The notes: generated by a model not told the origin, from the sequence alone. Positions 7,345 to 14,746 are shown, counted from the first letter of the stretch. The stretch: 23,151 bases of DNA from a virus (IMGVR_UViG_3300049893_000612:1-23151); one strand, 5' to 3'. Numbers and translations are program-made.

Positions 7345-7728
7345 ATGTACGTTTCACGCCAAGCAGTCCCGGTGACTACCGATGCCGGCGGCAACGCAAC
7401 GGCCTACAGCGAAGTTGTCACCGGGCGAATTCAACAGATTACCTACGTTCCCGACGGCTCGAATCCGCTCGATACCGGAGCGGATATCGTTGTCACCGGA
7501 GAGGCGAGCGCGGTGGCGATTGTCAGCAAGCTGAACATAGGAACGTCAGGATTTTCGATCGCGCCGCGGCAGGCGACTCACGCCGTGGCCGATGGCTCGG
7601 CTCTGCTTTACGCGGCCGGAGGAACGGCGGTGGGGGACAAAATCGCCGTGGCGCAGGAGCGCGTCAAGATCGTGGTCGCGCAGGGTGGCAACACCAAGTC
7701 GGGCGTGTTCCACGTCTATGTGGGGTAG
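7345..7728 (+). CDS. Small beta-rich phage protein of unknown function
   Basis: This 127-residue protein starts at an ATG a few bases after a G-rich AAGGGGGG site and nine bases after the previous stop. The sequence suggests an all-beta fold: IQQITYVP at about 29-36, then DIVVTGEASAVAIVSKLNIG, and an ERVKIVVAQGG...GVFHVYVG C-terminus. The last part resembles the closing strand of small structural phage proteins found between head and connector genes. It could be a third minor head component. No enzyme motif is visible. Confidence 0.8.
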   Translation: MYVSRQAVPVTTDAGGNATAYSEVVTGRIQQITYVPDGSNPLDTGADIVVTGEASAVAIVSKLNIGTSGFSIAPRQATHAVADGSALLYAAGGTAVGDKIAVAQERVKIVVAQGGNTKSGVFHVYVG

Positions 7729-7731
7729 CGG

Positions 7732-7971
7732 ATGCAAATCAAAATGAAAACGCACGCCGCCGGGCCGGATTATCACCGGCATCGGGGACAGGTCTATGAA
7801 GTTCCCGCCGGCGAAGCTCGCGAACTGATCGCAGGCGGCTACGCGGAAACGGTAGAAGCCGCAGTTGTACAGGCGATCCCCGCCGTGGAGCGACGCGAGG
7901 CCGAAGCGCAGCAGAATCCGGAAACGCCCATTGAGGCGGAGCCCGAGAAGCCGCGCAAGCGAGGGAAATAA
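7732..7971 (+). CDS. Small conserved-type phage protein (79 aa), unknown function
   Basis: The N-terminal half has a compact domain pattern also met in small proteins of phage head modules: KMKTHAAGPD (residues 4-13), GQVYEVPAGEARELIAGGYAE (19-39). The C-terminal half is Glu/Ala/Pro-rich and ends in a basic PRKRGK tail, probably disordered. The gene lies three bases after the preceding stop, and its own stop touches the GTG start of the adaptor gene, so it is part of the same translated unit. Exact function is unknown. Confidence 0.75.
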   Translation: MQIKMKTHAAGPDYHRHRGQVYEVPAGEARELIAGGYAETVEAAVVQAIPAVERREAEAQQNPETPIEAEPEKPRKRGK

Positions 7972-8562
7972 GTGGCGCTCGAACTGAACACCGCGCCGGA
8001 TGCTTTATTCAACGCCGCCGAGGCCAAGAATTTTCTCAATATCTCCGACGGCGTGGACGATTCGAACGACGCGATCATTGAAGCGTTCATTCATGCCGCG
8101 ACGGCATGGGTAGAAAACGCCTCCGGGCGGAAGTTGATGCAGCAGACCTGGACGCTGTGGCTCGATGAGTTCCCAGCCGATCTGGTTATACGGCTTCCAT
8201 TCGCTCCGGTCTCTTCCGTCACGCATGTGAAGTACACGGATCAGAATGGCACGGTGCAGACGCTCTCCGGGCCGAACTATGTGACCGACCTGAAATCGGA
8301 ACCGGCCCGACTCAGTCCGGCCTATGGCCTTGTCTGGCCGACGCCGCGCTACTCGGTTCCGAATACCGTGGAAGTAAAGTTCGTCGCAGGTTACGGAACG
8401 ACATCGGCAAGCGTTCCGGGCGCTTTGCTCACGGCCGCCAAGATGATGGTCTCGCATCTGTACGACAACCGGGGGCTTGTCCAGATCGGCGGCGCGGTGT
8501 CGAACGTGCCGCATAGCATTGAAGACCTGATCAACGAGCATAAGTTTTTCGCGGTGTATTGA
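7972..8562 (+). CDS. Head-tail connector (adaptor) protein, gp6-like
   Basis: This 196-residue protein is expected to form the adaptor ring below the portal. Typical features: EAKNFLNISDGVDDSNDAII near the start, a helical IEAFIHAATAWVENASGRKL segment (about 40-59), a beta part with FPADLVIRLPFAPVSSV followed by VKYTDQNG, and V-E-V-K-F-VAGYG near 135-145 before helices. This is the pattern of HK97 gp6 and gene transfer agent gp6-like proteins. The start is GTG, directly adjoining the previous stop, with no clear ribosome binding site, so it probably depends on coupled translation. Confidence 0.9.
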   Translation: MALELNTAPDALFNAAEAKNFLNISDGVDDSNDAIIEAFIHAATAWVENASGRKLMQQTWTLWLDEFPADLVIRLPFAPVSSVTHVKYTDQNGTVQTLSGPNYVTDLKSEPARLSPAYGLVWPTPRYSVPNTVEVKFVAGYGTTSASVPGALLTAAKMMVSHLYDNRGLVQIGGAVSNVPHSIEDLINEHKFFAVY

Positions 8563-8563
8563 T

Positions 8564-8887
8564 ATGGCGATCCAGGCTGGGGAGCTGCGGTTTCCTGTGA
8601 CAGTGAAGCGGCAAAGCACGGATGTGGACGGCGCCGGGCAAGAGCTGGACACCTGGACTGAAGTGGTGCAACTCAAGGCTCGGATCGATCCGATTGAAGG
8701 GAAAGAGCTATTGCGCGGAACGGGCGATTTTGCCGAAGTCACGCACAAGATCAAAACCAGATTCTTTCCGGGAATCGTCCCGAAGATGCGGCTCTATTTC
8801 GGCAGCCGAATCTTCGATATCAAGCGCGCGACCAACGTGGGCGAGCGCGGCGCCGAGCTAGAGATACTCGCGGTGGAGTTGGTCTGA
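8564..8887 (+). CDS. Head closure (stopper) protein, SPP1 gp16-like
   Basis: A 107-residue protein of the phage head-tail joining family (PF05521-like). It shows the usual order: AGELRFPVTVKRQS (residues 5-18), DGAGQELDTWTEV (22-34), LKARIDPIEGKELL (38-51), a THKIKTRFFPGI segment and a terminal RIFDIKRATNVGERGAELEILAVE. It should sit below the adaptor ring and close the DNA exit. It starts one base after the adaptor stop, and its TGA shares bases with the ATG of the next gene. Length is normal for the family. Confidence 0.9.
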   Translation: MAIQAGELRFPVTVKRQSTDVDGAGQELDTWTEVVQLKARIDPIEGKELLRGTGDFAEVTHKIKTRFFPGIVPKMRLYFGSRIFDIKRATNVGERGAELEILAVELV

Positions 8888-9312
8888 TGGCCCTCGACGC
8901 GGCGGTGAAAATCGACGGGCTGAAGGAACTGGATGCCACGCTGAAGCTGTTGCCCGAGAAGATCGCCCGCAATCTGATGCGCCGGGCAATCTCCCGCGGC
9001 GGAGCGGTGTTTCGCAAGGAAATGATCGCGACGGCGCCGCGCCGCGTGAAGGAGCCAGCCGAACGAAAGTATGGGCCAATCTGGAAAAACATCCGCCTCA
9101 GCACGCGGTTCCGGCGCTCCACCGGGGAGATTACCGGCAAGGTGGGACCGAACGCGAAAGTGGCCTTCTATGCGCGCTTCTACGAGTTTGGCACTTCGCA
9201 CCAGCGCGCGCGGCCGTGGCTTCGTCCGCTGTTTATTCGGAATGCCGGGAAGGCGCTCGACGCGATGGTCGCGTTCATGCGCAAGGAGATTCCGGCGGCG
9301 GTTGGGAAGTGA
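8887..9312 (+). CDS. HK97 gp10-like neck/tail completion protein
   Basis: This 141-residue, strongly basic protein matches the HK97-gp10 family: IDGLKELDATLKLLPEKIARNLMRRA (residues 9-34) followed by a helix, and the hallmark FYEFGTSHQRARPWLRPLF near 96-114. Such proteins lie at the neck or upper tail in HK97-like phages and help complete the head-tail interface. The ATG overlaps the stopper stop (TGATG), indicating coupling. No catalytic motif is expected or seen. Confidence 0.88.
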   Translation: MALDAAVKIDGLKELDATLKLLPEKIARNLMRRAISRGGAVFRKEMIATAPRRVKEPAERKYGPIWKNIRLSTRFRRSTGEITGKVGPNAKVAFYARFYEFGTSHQRARPWLRPLFIRNAGKALDAMVAFMRKEIPAAVGK

Positions 9313-9315
9313 GCG

Positions 9316-9705
9316 ATGGCGCTGATCGAGACAGCTCTTCGGGACTACCTTCTGGCGGACGCCAGCATCGCTGCCGCTGTGGTTGACCGCGTTTACCCGG
9401 ACGTGCTGCCGCAGAACCCGACGCTCCCGGCCATGACCTACACGCGGATATCGACGCGCAGCCCGGAATTGGTCGATGGGAATCCCGATCTGCTCTCGGC
9501 GCTGTTTCAAATCGCCTGCTGGTCAACGTCCCGGCTGGGAGCCGCCACGCTCGCCTCCTACGTCCGAACGCGAATGATCGGGGTCGGTGGGAGCGGCTTT
9601 CAAAAGGGCGGCATCGAGGACGAGCGCTCCGACGAGGAGCCAGACACCAGGCGCTACCGCCAGGACCTGGACTGCACGATATTCTACGCGGCGAGCACGC
9701 CGTAA
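9316..9705 (+). CDS. Tail terminator protein, DUF3168-like
   Basis: This 129-residue protein fits the DUF3168 family, the gp8 equivalent of the Rhodobacter gene transfer agent: ALRDYLLADASIAAAVVDRVYPDVLPQNPTLPAMTY-type N-terminus, an IACWSTSRLGAATLASYVR helix (about 68-86), and a terminal strand LDCTIFY. It caps the tail tube at the head-proximal end and ends tube growth. It lies three bases after the gp10-like gene and 19 bases before the tail tube gene, the standard order. Confidence 0.88.
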   Translation: MALIETALRDYLLADASIAAAVVDRVYPDVLPQNPTLPAMTYTRISTRSPELVDGNPDLLSALFQIACWSTSRLGAATLASYVRTRMIGVGGSGFQKGGIEDERSDEEPDTRRYRQDLDCTIFYAASTP

Positions 9706-9724
9706 CTTTTGGAGGTAATCACCG

Positions 9725-10150
9725 ATGAGCTCAGCGACACTCGCCAAAGGGACATTGTTCAAAATGGGGGACGGAGCATCTCCCGAAGTCTTCACCACAA
9801 TCACCGAGTTGACATCAATATCGAGCGGACCGGCCGGCGTCACCGAGGTGGTCGACGTCACCAATCACGATACCAGCGGCGCGATTCGAGAAAAGATTCC
9901 CGGCCTGATCGAGCCGGTTCAGATCACGCTCCGCGGAAACTCCGTGGCCGACACCCAGCAGAACGCGGTGCGCACCGCGCAGGAGCAGCGCACGCTGAAG
10001 AACTTCAAGCTCGTCACGACGCATTTGACGCCTAAGACGGGCGCATTCGCCGGCTATGTCATTGGGCATAAGATCATTCCCGATCCCATCAACGGGCCGA
10101 ATGTTGTGGAGATCGTCATCCAGCAGACGGGAGCGGTGACGTGGACATAA
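9725..10150 (+). CDS. Major tail tube protein
   Basis: The 141-residue protein should polymerise into the tail tube. It starts with a typical LAKGTLFKMGDGASPEVFTTI segment, followed by ELTSISSGPAGVTEVVDVTNHDTSG, IREKIPGL and a VTLRGNSV-like strand. These are recurrent in short phage tail tube proteins of the TP901-1/Phage_tail_2 type. TGGAGG is placed nine bases before ATG 9725, one of the best ribosome binding sites in the window, in line with high output. The last ten bases overlap the GTG start of the oxygenase gene. Confidence 0.92.
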   Translation: MSSATLAKGTLFKMGDGASPEVFTTITELTSISSGPAGVTEVVDVTNHDTSGAIREKIPGLIEPVQITLRGNSVADTQQNAVRTAQEQRTLKNFKLVTTHLTPKTGAFAGYVIGHKIIPDPINGPNVVEIVIQQTGAVTWT

Positions 10151-10644
10151 GAACTTTCGAGTGGCCGGACGGCGAGCGGTGGAATCCGCTGCTCGCCGAA
10201 CTGGCCCGGCAGCAGATGGAGATGGAACCGGGCAGCTCGCTCGGCATGGCAACCGGCTGGAGCGGTTCGAAGACGTTCTTAGAAAACGCGAAGGCGCGCG
10301 AACTGGAGCGTTTCATTCTATCGAATTTACCGGAACTCGAAGACGGCGAACAGTGGGAGGTTTCCGGCTGGGCGAACATTCTCGGATCGGGAGATCGCAT
10401 CGGAGCGCACGATCATGTCCGCTCGCACCTGGGCGGCGTGAACGAATGGGCGGGCTGCTACTACGTCTCCGGTTGCGGCGCGCTGCTGATCGACGGCCAG
10501 GAGATCGAGCCAAAACCCAGCCTGCTGGTAGTCTTCCCATCTACCGCGATTCACGAAGTCAAGCCGGTGGAAACCCCGGAGCCGCGAATCTCCATTGGCT
10601 TCAACGTACGAAGGATCGAAAGGAAAGTCACGGATGCCGCTTGA
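10141..10644 (+). CDS. Putative 2-oxoglutarate/Fe(II)-dependent oxygenase within the tail module
   Basis: This 167-residue protein carries the core of the 2OG-FeII_Oxy_5-like (PF13759) group: SGWAN (residues 75-79), metal-ligand region HDH at 90-92, AGCYYVSG (104-111), then LLVVFPSTAIHEVKP (128-142) with the distal histidine H138, and RISIGFN (149-155) with the likely 2-oxoglutarate-binding arginine R149 and S151. All expected active-site residues are present, so it looks functional. Relatives use Fe(II), O2 and 2-oxoglutarate to oxidise a protein or small molecule; the substrate here is unknown. GTG 10141 has CGGGAG seven bases upstream and overlaps the tail tube stop by ten bases. Its end overlaps the chaperone gene by eleven. 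Confidence 0.85.
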   Translation: MDIRTFEWPDGERWNPLLAELARQQMEMEPGSSLGMATGWSGSKTFLENAKARELERFILSNLPELEDGEQWEVSGWANILGSGDRIGAHDHVRSHLGGVNEWAGCYYVSGCGALLIDGQEIEPKPSLLVVFPSTAIHEVKPVETPEPRISIGFNVRRIERKVTDAA

Positions 10645-10984
10645 AAGCGAAGCCATCGTTCTGAATCTCGACAAGCCGCGCCCATTGCGCCTCACGCTGA
10701 TGTCGCTGCGGGCCTATGAGGAAAAATTCGGCCGGAGCGCCCTGGAGGCGGACACCACCAGATTCACGGACGTGACGCAGCTTCTCTGGGCCGCGCTGAT
10801 TTCCGGAGACCCGGAACTGACCTTCGAGGCTGTTGTGAATATCGGCTCGCTGGAGTCCGTAAAGGTGCTCGACGTCATGGAAGCGGTCACAAAATGCGTT
10901 AAGCGCGACTTCGGAATTAAGGAACGGCTGGCAGGTGAAACGGAAAGCCCTTTAGCGGACGAGGGAGCCGCGCCTTCGGCCTAG
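10634..10984 (+). CDS. Tail assembly chaperone, upstream frame (lambda gpG position)
   Basis: A 116-residue protein located between tail tube and tape measure, the place of lambda gpG and gene transfer agent gp10. It binds the tape measure during tail assembly. Features: IVLNLDKPRPLRLTLMSLRAYEEKFG (residues 8-33) and a helical VTQLLWAALISGDPELTFEAV region, as in tail assembly chaperones with the L-R-Y/F-x-x-n-A-L-x-x-I-E-like core. I chose ATG 10634 because GAAAGGAAAG precedes it; it overlaps the oxygenase end. The frame ends at TAG 10982-10984, 28 bases after a CCCTTTA slippery heptamer. Confidence 0.85.
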   Translation: MPLESEAIVLNLDKPRPLRLTLMSLRAYEEKFGRSALEADTTRFTDVTQLLWAALISGDPELTFEAVVNIGSLESVKVLDVMEAVTKCVKRDFGIKERLAGETESPLADEGAAPSA

Positions 10985-11298
10985 GCGGCCAGCTCGGCTG
11001 GCGCGAGCTGTGGGCAACGGGCCGCTTCGATCTCGGCCTGTCGGAAGGCGATTTCTGGCATCTCGTTCCGGTTGATTTGCGGGCGCTGCTCGATCGCTGG
11101 GCGGAGCGGCAGAAACGCGAAGACCTGCGCTTTGGCGTCCTGGCATCCATCTTCGCGAACGCTTTCCGCAAGTCCGATGCCGAGCCCTTCGTTCCGGGCC
11201 ATTTCTTTTCCAGCCTGCGCGAAGAGGCGCGCGAGCCGACTCCCGAGGAATCGGACGAACTGTTGAAAAAGATTCTTGGCGGCGGAGAAGAGCGATAG
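10939..11298 (+). CDS. Tail assembly chaperone, downstream -1 frame (lambda gpGT position)
   Basis: From 10939 to 11298 the -1 frame is open after stops at 10918 and 10936. It has no ATG or GTG start with a ribosome binding site; the earliest listed start is a TTG at 11077. Its sequence looks real: RFDLGLSEGDFWHLVPVDLRALLDRW resembles the second-frame domain of GTA/HK97-like chaperones (GLSPxEFWxLTPxEF pattern). Then comes a helix and an acidic PTPEESDELLKKIL tail. With a slip at 10948-10954 the fusion has 107 residues of the first frame and 114 of this one, 221 in total. The stop TAG abuts the tape measure ATG. Confidence 0.82.
   Translation, partial: NGKPFSGRGSRAFGLGGQLGWRELWATGRFDLGLSEGDFWHLVPVDLRALLDRWAERQKREDLRFGVLASIFANAFRKSDAEPFVPGHFFSSLREEAREPTPEESDELLKKILGGGEER
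10948..10954 (+). promoter_or_regulatory. -1 programmed ribosomal frameshift site CCCTTTA
   Basis: In the zero frame the codons are ..C CCT TTA, a perfect X-XXY-YYZ heptamer. It lies in the 46-base window (10939-10984) where both frames are open. A -1 slip re-pairs both tRNAs on CCC and TTT and continues with AGC. A stem is possible downstream: GCC..GCCT (from 10967) with AGGCGGC (10983-10989), with a 2-base bulge. Such sites are standard between tail tube and tape measure genes. Confidence 0.8.
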
Positions 11299-13116
11299 AT
11301 GGCTACCGTTGGCGAACTGGTCGTAAACCTCAAGGCAGAAACCGCCTCTTTCATTCAGGGGATCGATAAGAGCCGCTCCGCCGCCACGACCTTCGGAGTG
11401 GCGATGGGGGGCATCCTCGGAACCATCGCGCTGAAGTTCGGGGAGATGGCCGGCGAAGCCGCCCGCGCCATTCCAGAGTTAATCAAGCAATCCGTTGAAC
11501 TCGCCGACAGCCTCAACAAGGCATCCCAGAAGGCCGGGATCGCCGTGGAAGACCTCTCCGCCCTGAAGCACGCCGCCGAACTCTCCGACGTGGAGTTTGG
11601 CGACCTCACCGCTTCGCTCGTCAAACTGAATCGCAGCATGGACTCAGCCCGCGCCGGCGGCAACGAGCAGGCTGCGGCGTTCGCGCGGCTGGGCGTCTCG
11701 GTCAGTGGAGCGTCAGGGCTGCTGAAGCCAACGAGCGATATCCTGGGAGAACTTGCCGACCGCTTCGCAATGCTGCCCGACAGTGCCGAGAAATCATCCT
11801 TGGCCGTGGGGATATTCGGGCGCTCCGGGGCAAACCTCATCCCACTGTTGAATCAGGGTTCCGTTGGCATTTCCAGGCTGACCGAAGAAGCCAAGAAGAT
11901 GGGGTTGGTGATTGGCGATGAAACGGCCAAACGGTCCGAGGAACTGAACGACAACTGGAAGCGGCTCGACGAGGCGTCGACTGGCCTGGGGAATACGCTC
12001 CTCACCATAGCCGGGCCAGCGTTATCCTCGCTTTCCTCAGATTTGGTTGACGCTGCGAACGATGCAAGTGCATTCTTCTCGACCATGATTGCGGGCGTCG
12101 GCGCGTTGGAACGCGAAATGCCGAAAATCGGCTCCGATAAGTTCAAGCGGGACATTACCGATCTCTGGAAACAGTTAAATCCCGGCCAGCCCGTTTCCAA
12201 AAATCTTTTCGATAAAGTCCTGCCGACGGATTGGCTTGACCAATGGGGAAGGGACGGCAAGCAAGCCACCGAGAAAGCGGCGGCGTTCGTTGCCGAATTG
12301 CACAAGATCGGGCCGAAGATTATCTCGGTGCAGGAGGCTGCCCGGAACGCAGCCAGGGAACGTTCCGTTAACCCCATCCGCTCGCAGATTGGCACGGAAC
12401 TCAGGCCGCTCTTCGGTGAGCAAAATCCGGTCACCGTCACCTTCTTCCGCGCCTTGCAATCGGAGATTGACGCCGCCGACGCCCGTTTCGAAAAGTTCAA
12501 CGCCGACCTGGAAGAGAGCGTTCTGTTCAAATCGCGCGGCCTGCTTCCGAACAAGGGCGTGATGGACAACATCAACGAAACGCTATTGGGGGCGGATATC
12601 GGCATCACCAAGGTTGGCAAAGCCGCGAAGGAAGCAACGCAGGGGATGCAGGAGTTCGCGCGCGCCATCGGCACCGGCTTCGAAGACGCCATTGTGAAGG
12701 CCGACAGCCTGCGATCGGTGCTGAAGGGCTTGGCGGACGATCTCCTTCGTCTATTCGTGCGGCAGACGATCACCGGCCCGAAGGGGATTCTCGGCGGGCT
12801 GTTCGACAAGCTTGGCGGGTTCCTCGGCGGAATCTTCGGCGGTGGAAAAGCCTCCGGCGGCCCGGTAATGAGCGGCGCGGCTTACGTCGTGGGGGAATCA
12901 GGCCCGGAGCTGTTCGTCCCGCGCCAGGCCGGGAACATCGTTTCGAACGCGGCCATCGCCGGCGCGGGCGGGACGCAGGTGGTGTATAACATCGATGCCC
13001 GCGGAGCGCAGCAAGGCGTGGGCATGGAAATCGTGCGGGCGCTTCAGCAGGTGGAGGACCGCGCCGTCATGCGCTCCGTGGCCACGGTTCGCGAGCTGCA
13101 ACTGAGGAGGGCTTAA
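11299..13116 (+). CDS. Tail tape measure protein
   Basis: The 605-residue protein sets tail length and is the core around which the tube is built. Visible features: VGELVVNLKAETASFIQGIDKS at the start, hydrophobic glycine-rich segment about 34-60, an SAEKSSLAVGIFGRSGANLIPLL segment typical for phage tape measures, a long helical middle, another glycine-rich hydrophobic part (LGGLFDKLGGFLGGIFGG), and the C-terminal SGGPVMSG-YVVGESGPELFVP signature at about 519-541. Using the rule of about 0.15 nm per residue, the tail would be near 90 nm, short for a siphovirus. The ATG adjoins the chaperone TAG. GAGGAGG near its end serves the next gene. Confidence 0.95.
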   Translation: MATVGELVVNLKAETASFIQGIDKSRSAATTFGVAMGGILGTIALKFGEMAGEAARAIPELIKQSVELADSLNKASQKAGIAVEDLSALKHAAELSDVEFGDLTASLVKLNRSMDSARAGGNEQAAAFARLGVSVSGASGLLKPTSDILGELADRFAMLPDSAEKSSLAVGIFGRSGANLIPLLNQGSVGISRLTEEAKKMGLVIGDETAKRSEELNDNWKRLDEASTGLGNTLLTIAGPALSSLSSDLVDAANDASAFFSTMIAGVGALEREMPKIGSDKFKRDITDLWKQLNPGQPVSKNLFDKVLPTDWLDQWGRDGKQATEKAAAFVAELHKIGPKIISVQEAARNAARERSVNPIRSQIGTELRPLFGEQNPVTVTFFRALQSEIDAADARFEKFNADLEESVLFKSRGLLPNKGVMDNINETLLGADIGITKVGKAAKEATQGMQEFARAIGTGFEDAIVKADSLRSVLKGLADDLLRLFVRQTITGPKGILGGLFDKLGGFLGGIFGGGKASGGPVMSGAAYVVGESGPELFVPRQAGNIVSNAAIAGAGGTQVVYNIDARGAQQGVGMEIVRALQQVEDRAVMRSVATVRELQLRRA

Positions 13117-13119
13117 CGG

Positions 13120-13722
13120 GTGTCGATCAGCTACCCATTGACTCCGCCCAGCTCCCCAGGCCCGCGTAGCTGCGTCTGGACGCCTCGGAATAACGTTGGC
13201 TCAACCGAATCCGAGTTCACCCTCCAGCAGCAGGTATTCGAGTGGCAGGCGGAGATGTGGACCGTGGAAGTCGATCTGCCTCCAATGGCCCGCGCCACGG
13301 CCGAAGAATGGCTGGCGTTCCTGCTCTCGTTGCGCGGGAAACTCGGCACGTTCTTCTGGGGACCGAGCGGGGCGGAAAAGGTTCCACGGGGAACAATCTC
13401 CGGAACGCCGCTGGTGAATGGAGGGAGCCAAACCGGAAAGACGCTGGCGTCCGACGGCTGGAGCGGGACCGTAAAGAAAGGCGACTGGTTTCAGGTAAAT
13501 CATACCGACACCGTGCGGCTTTACAAATCCATGAGCGACATTTCCGCCGGCGCGGCGCTCGACATCTTCCCGCGGCTCCGCACGCCCGCTCCAGCCGATA
13601 ACGCCGCCATGACGTTCAATTCCCCCGTGGGCCTCTTCCGCATGGCCGAAAACGGCCAGGGCTGGGACTTGAACACCGCGCAACACTACGGCCTGAAGTT
13701 CAAAGCGATGGAGGCTATCTAA
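13120..13722 (+). CDS. Distal tail protein (lambda gpM / GTA gp12 position)
   Basis: This 200-residue protein follows the tape measure and should cap the tube end. It begins YPLTPPSSPGPRSCVWTPRNNVG, then FTLQQQVFEWQAEMWTVEVDLPPM (about 33-56), a WLAFLLSLRGKLGTFFWGP segment and a beta domain with a DWFQVNHTDTVRLYK stretch. The pattern W-x-a-x-x-x-L-p-p-m followed by LrG..G.F..gP is common in phage tail-tip proteins. The start is GTG 13120, supported by GAGGAGG nine bases upstream. The last base is shared with the next gene (TAATG). Confidence 0.82.
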   Translation: MSISYPLTPPSSPGPRSCVWTPRNNVGSTESEFTLQQQVFEWQAEMWTVEVDLPPMARATAEEWLAFLLSLRGKLGTFFWGPSGAEKVPRGTISGTPLVNGGSQTGKTLASDGWSGTVKKGDWFQVNHTDTVRLYKSMSDISAGAALDIFPRLRTPAPADNAAMTFNSPVGLFRMAENGQGWDLNTAQHYGLKFKAMEAI

Positions 13723-14333
13723 TGGCGCGCGGACTCTCTTCGGGGATGGTCACGGAACTCGCAAAGCAAACCGTTCACCCAGCCTTCTTTATCGAAATGG
13801 TTCTGGCGTCGAGCACGCTCCGCGTCTGGACCGGGTTCGGCGACGTGTCCTGGGACGGGCATACCTGGACTGGAGCGGGAAATGCCGGGTCGGTCTCCGC
13901 TCTGCCCGAGACAACCGAGGTGCAGGCGCAAGGAATCCGGCTCATGCTCTCCGGCATCCCTTCGTCCTATGTCACCTACGCGCTTTCCGAGATCGTCCAG
14001 GGCAAAAGCTGTAAGGTGTGGCTGGCGATGCTGAACGACTCCGGCGCCGTCATCGCCGATCCGTTTAACTCCTACGCGGGCCGTGTCGATTCCGTGAGCA
14101 TGGAAGAAGGCGGAGAAACTTCCACGCTGAACGTGACGGTCGAAAGCCGCATGATTGCCCTGAAGCGCAACCGCCAGTTGCTCTATACCGACGCCGATCA
14201 GCAAGCGATGTTCCCTGGAGATCGTGGCTTCGAGTATGTCGAGCAGCTTCAGGAAGCGAAACTCTCCTGGCCGGGGCCCGCGACGCCCATTCCGTATAAC
14301 CCAGGCTATCAGGAACCGAGGTACGACGATTGA
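13722..14333 (+). CDS. Tail tip hub protein, DUF2163/BR0599-like (lambda gpL / GTA gp13 position)
   Basis: The 203-residue protein has the look of phage tail hub proteins: LVTELAKQTVHPAFFIEMVL-like N-terminus, RVWTGFGDVSWDGHTWTGAG (residues 34-53), a SALPETTEVQAQGIRLMLSGIP strand region, CKVWLAMLNDSGAVIADP and an FNSYAGRVDSVSMEEGG segment. These alternating strands fit the beta-barrel domain of hub proteins. It lies between the distal tail protein and the NlpC/P60-like protein, as in gene transfer agents. The iron-sulfur or zinc cysteines known in some relatives are not seen; only one cysteine is present. GGAGG lies seven bases before the ATG. Confidence 0.82.
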   Translation: MARGLSSGMVTELAKQTVHPAFFIEMVLASSTLRVWTGFGDVSWDGHTWTGAGNAGSVSALPETTEVQAQGIRLMLSGIPSSYVTYALSEIVQGKSCKVWLAMLNDSGAVIADPFNSYAGRVDSVSMEEGGETSTLNVTVESRMIALKRNRQLLYTDADQQAMFPGDRGFEYVEQLQEAKLSWPGPATPIPYNPGYQEPRYDD

Positions 14334-14746
14334 TGCGCCGCTACCCAGACTGGCCGGAACGCCTCGCCGCATTTATTGAGACGCGGCGCGCGGAGCCGTT
14401 TGCGTGGGGCTCGAACGACTGCGGCCTGTTCGCCGCCGACGCCGTCCGGGCGATTTACGGCATCGACTTGGCGCACGACCTTCGCGGAGCGTACCACTCG
14501 GAAGAGGGCGCGAAGCAGGCCGTTGGCGGAGCCCTGGAGCCGTATGCCGAGCGGATTTGCGCGGCGTTCGGATTCGAAGAGATCAGGCCGCTGTTTGCGC
14601 AGCGCGGCGACGTGGTGCTTTGGCGGACGGAGCAAGGCCCGACGCTCGGAATTATCGGCCTGAACGGCCCGGCCCTCTTCCTGACGCCCACGAGGCTGAT
14701 CGAAGTTCCGGTCCGCGCGCTGGACCGCGCCTGGAGGGTGCCATAA
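14333..14746 (+). CDS. NlpC/P60-like tail tip protein, DUF6950-like
   Basis: A 137-residue protein in the place of the tail-associated peptidase (lambda gpK, GTA gp14). FAWGSNDCGLFAADAV at residues 23-38 carries the cysteine (C30) of the NlpC/P60-like fold, and RGDVVLW at 91-97 is the following strand. The usual catalytic histidine after that strand is not visible: the equivalent region reads TLGIIGLNG. The protein may thus be an inactive or altered member, as in the DUF6950 group. ATG 14333 overlaps the hub stop; a TTG one codon earlier is less likely. Its stop shares a base with the tip protein start (TAATG). Confidence 0.8.
   Translation: MRRYPDWPERLAAFIETRRAEPFAWGSNDCGLFAADAVRAIYGIDLAHDLRGAYHSEEGAKQAVGGALEPYAERICAAFGFEEIRPLFAQRGDVVLWRTEQGPTLGIIGLNGPALFLTPTRLIEVPVRALDRAWRVP

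Noticed and set aside
11077-11298. Independent TTG-started 73-aa gene before the tape measure
   Set aside because: No ribosome binding site, and conserved-looking sequence continues upstream of the TTG; it is better explained as the second half of a frameshift product.
11853-12809. Minus-strand reading frame (318 aa) opposite the tape measure gene
   Set aside because: Ser/Arg/Pro-rich shadow without a recognisable motif or ribosome binding site; the tape measure on the plus strand explains the region.
14404-14745. Upstream extension of the J-like protein by 114 residues
   Set aside because: It overlaps the NlpC/P60-like gene, reads as random Arg-rich sequence, and the ATG at 14746 has a good ribosome binding site.
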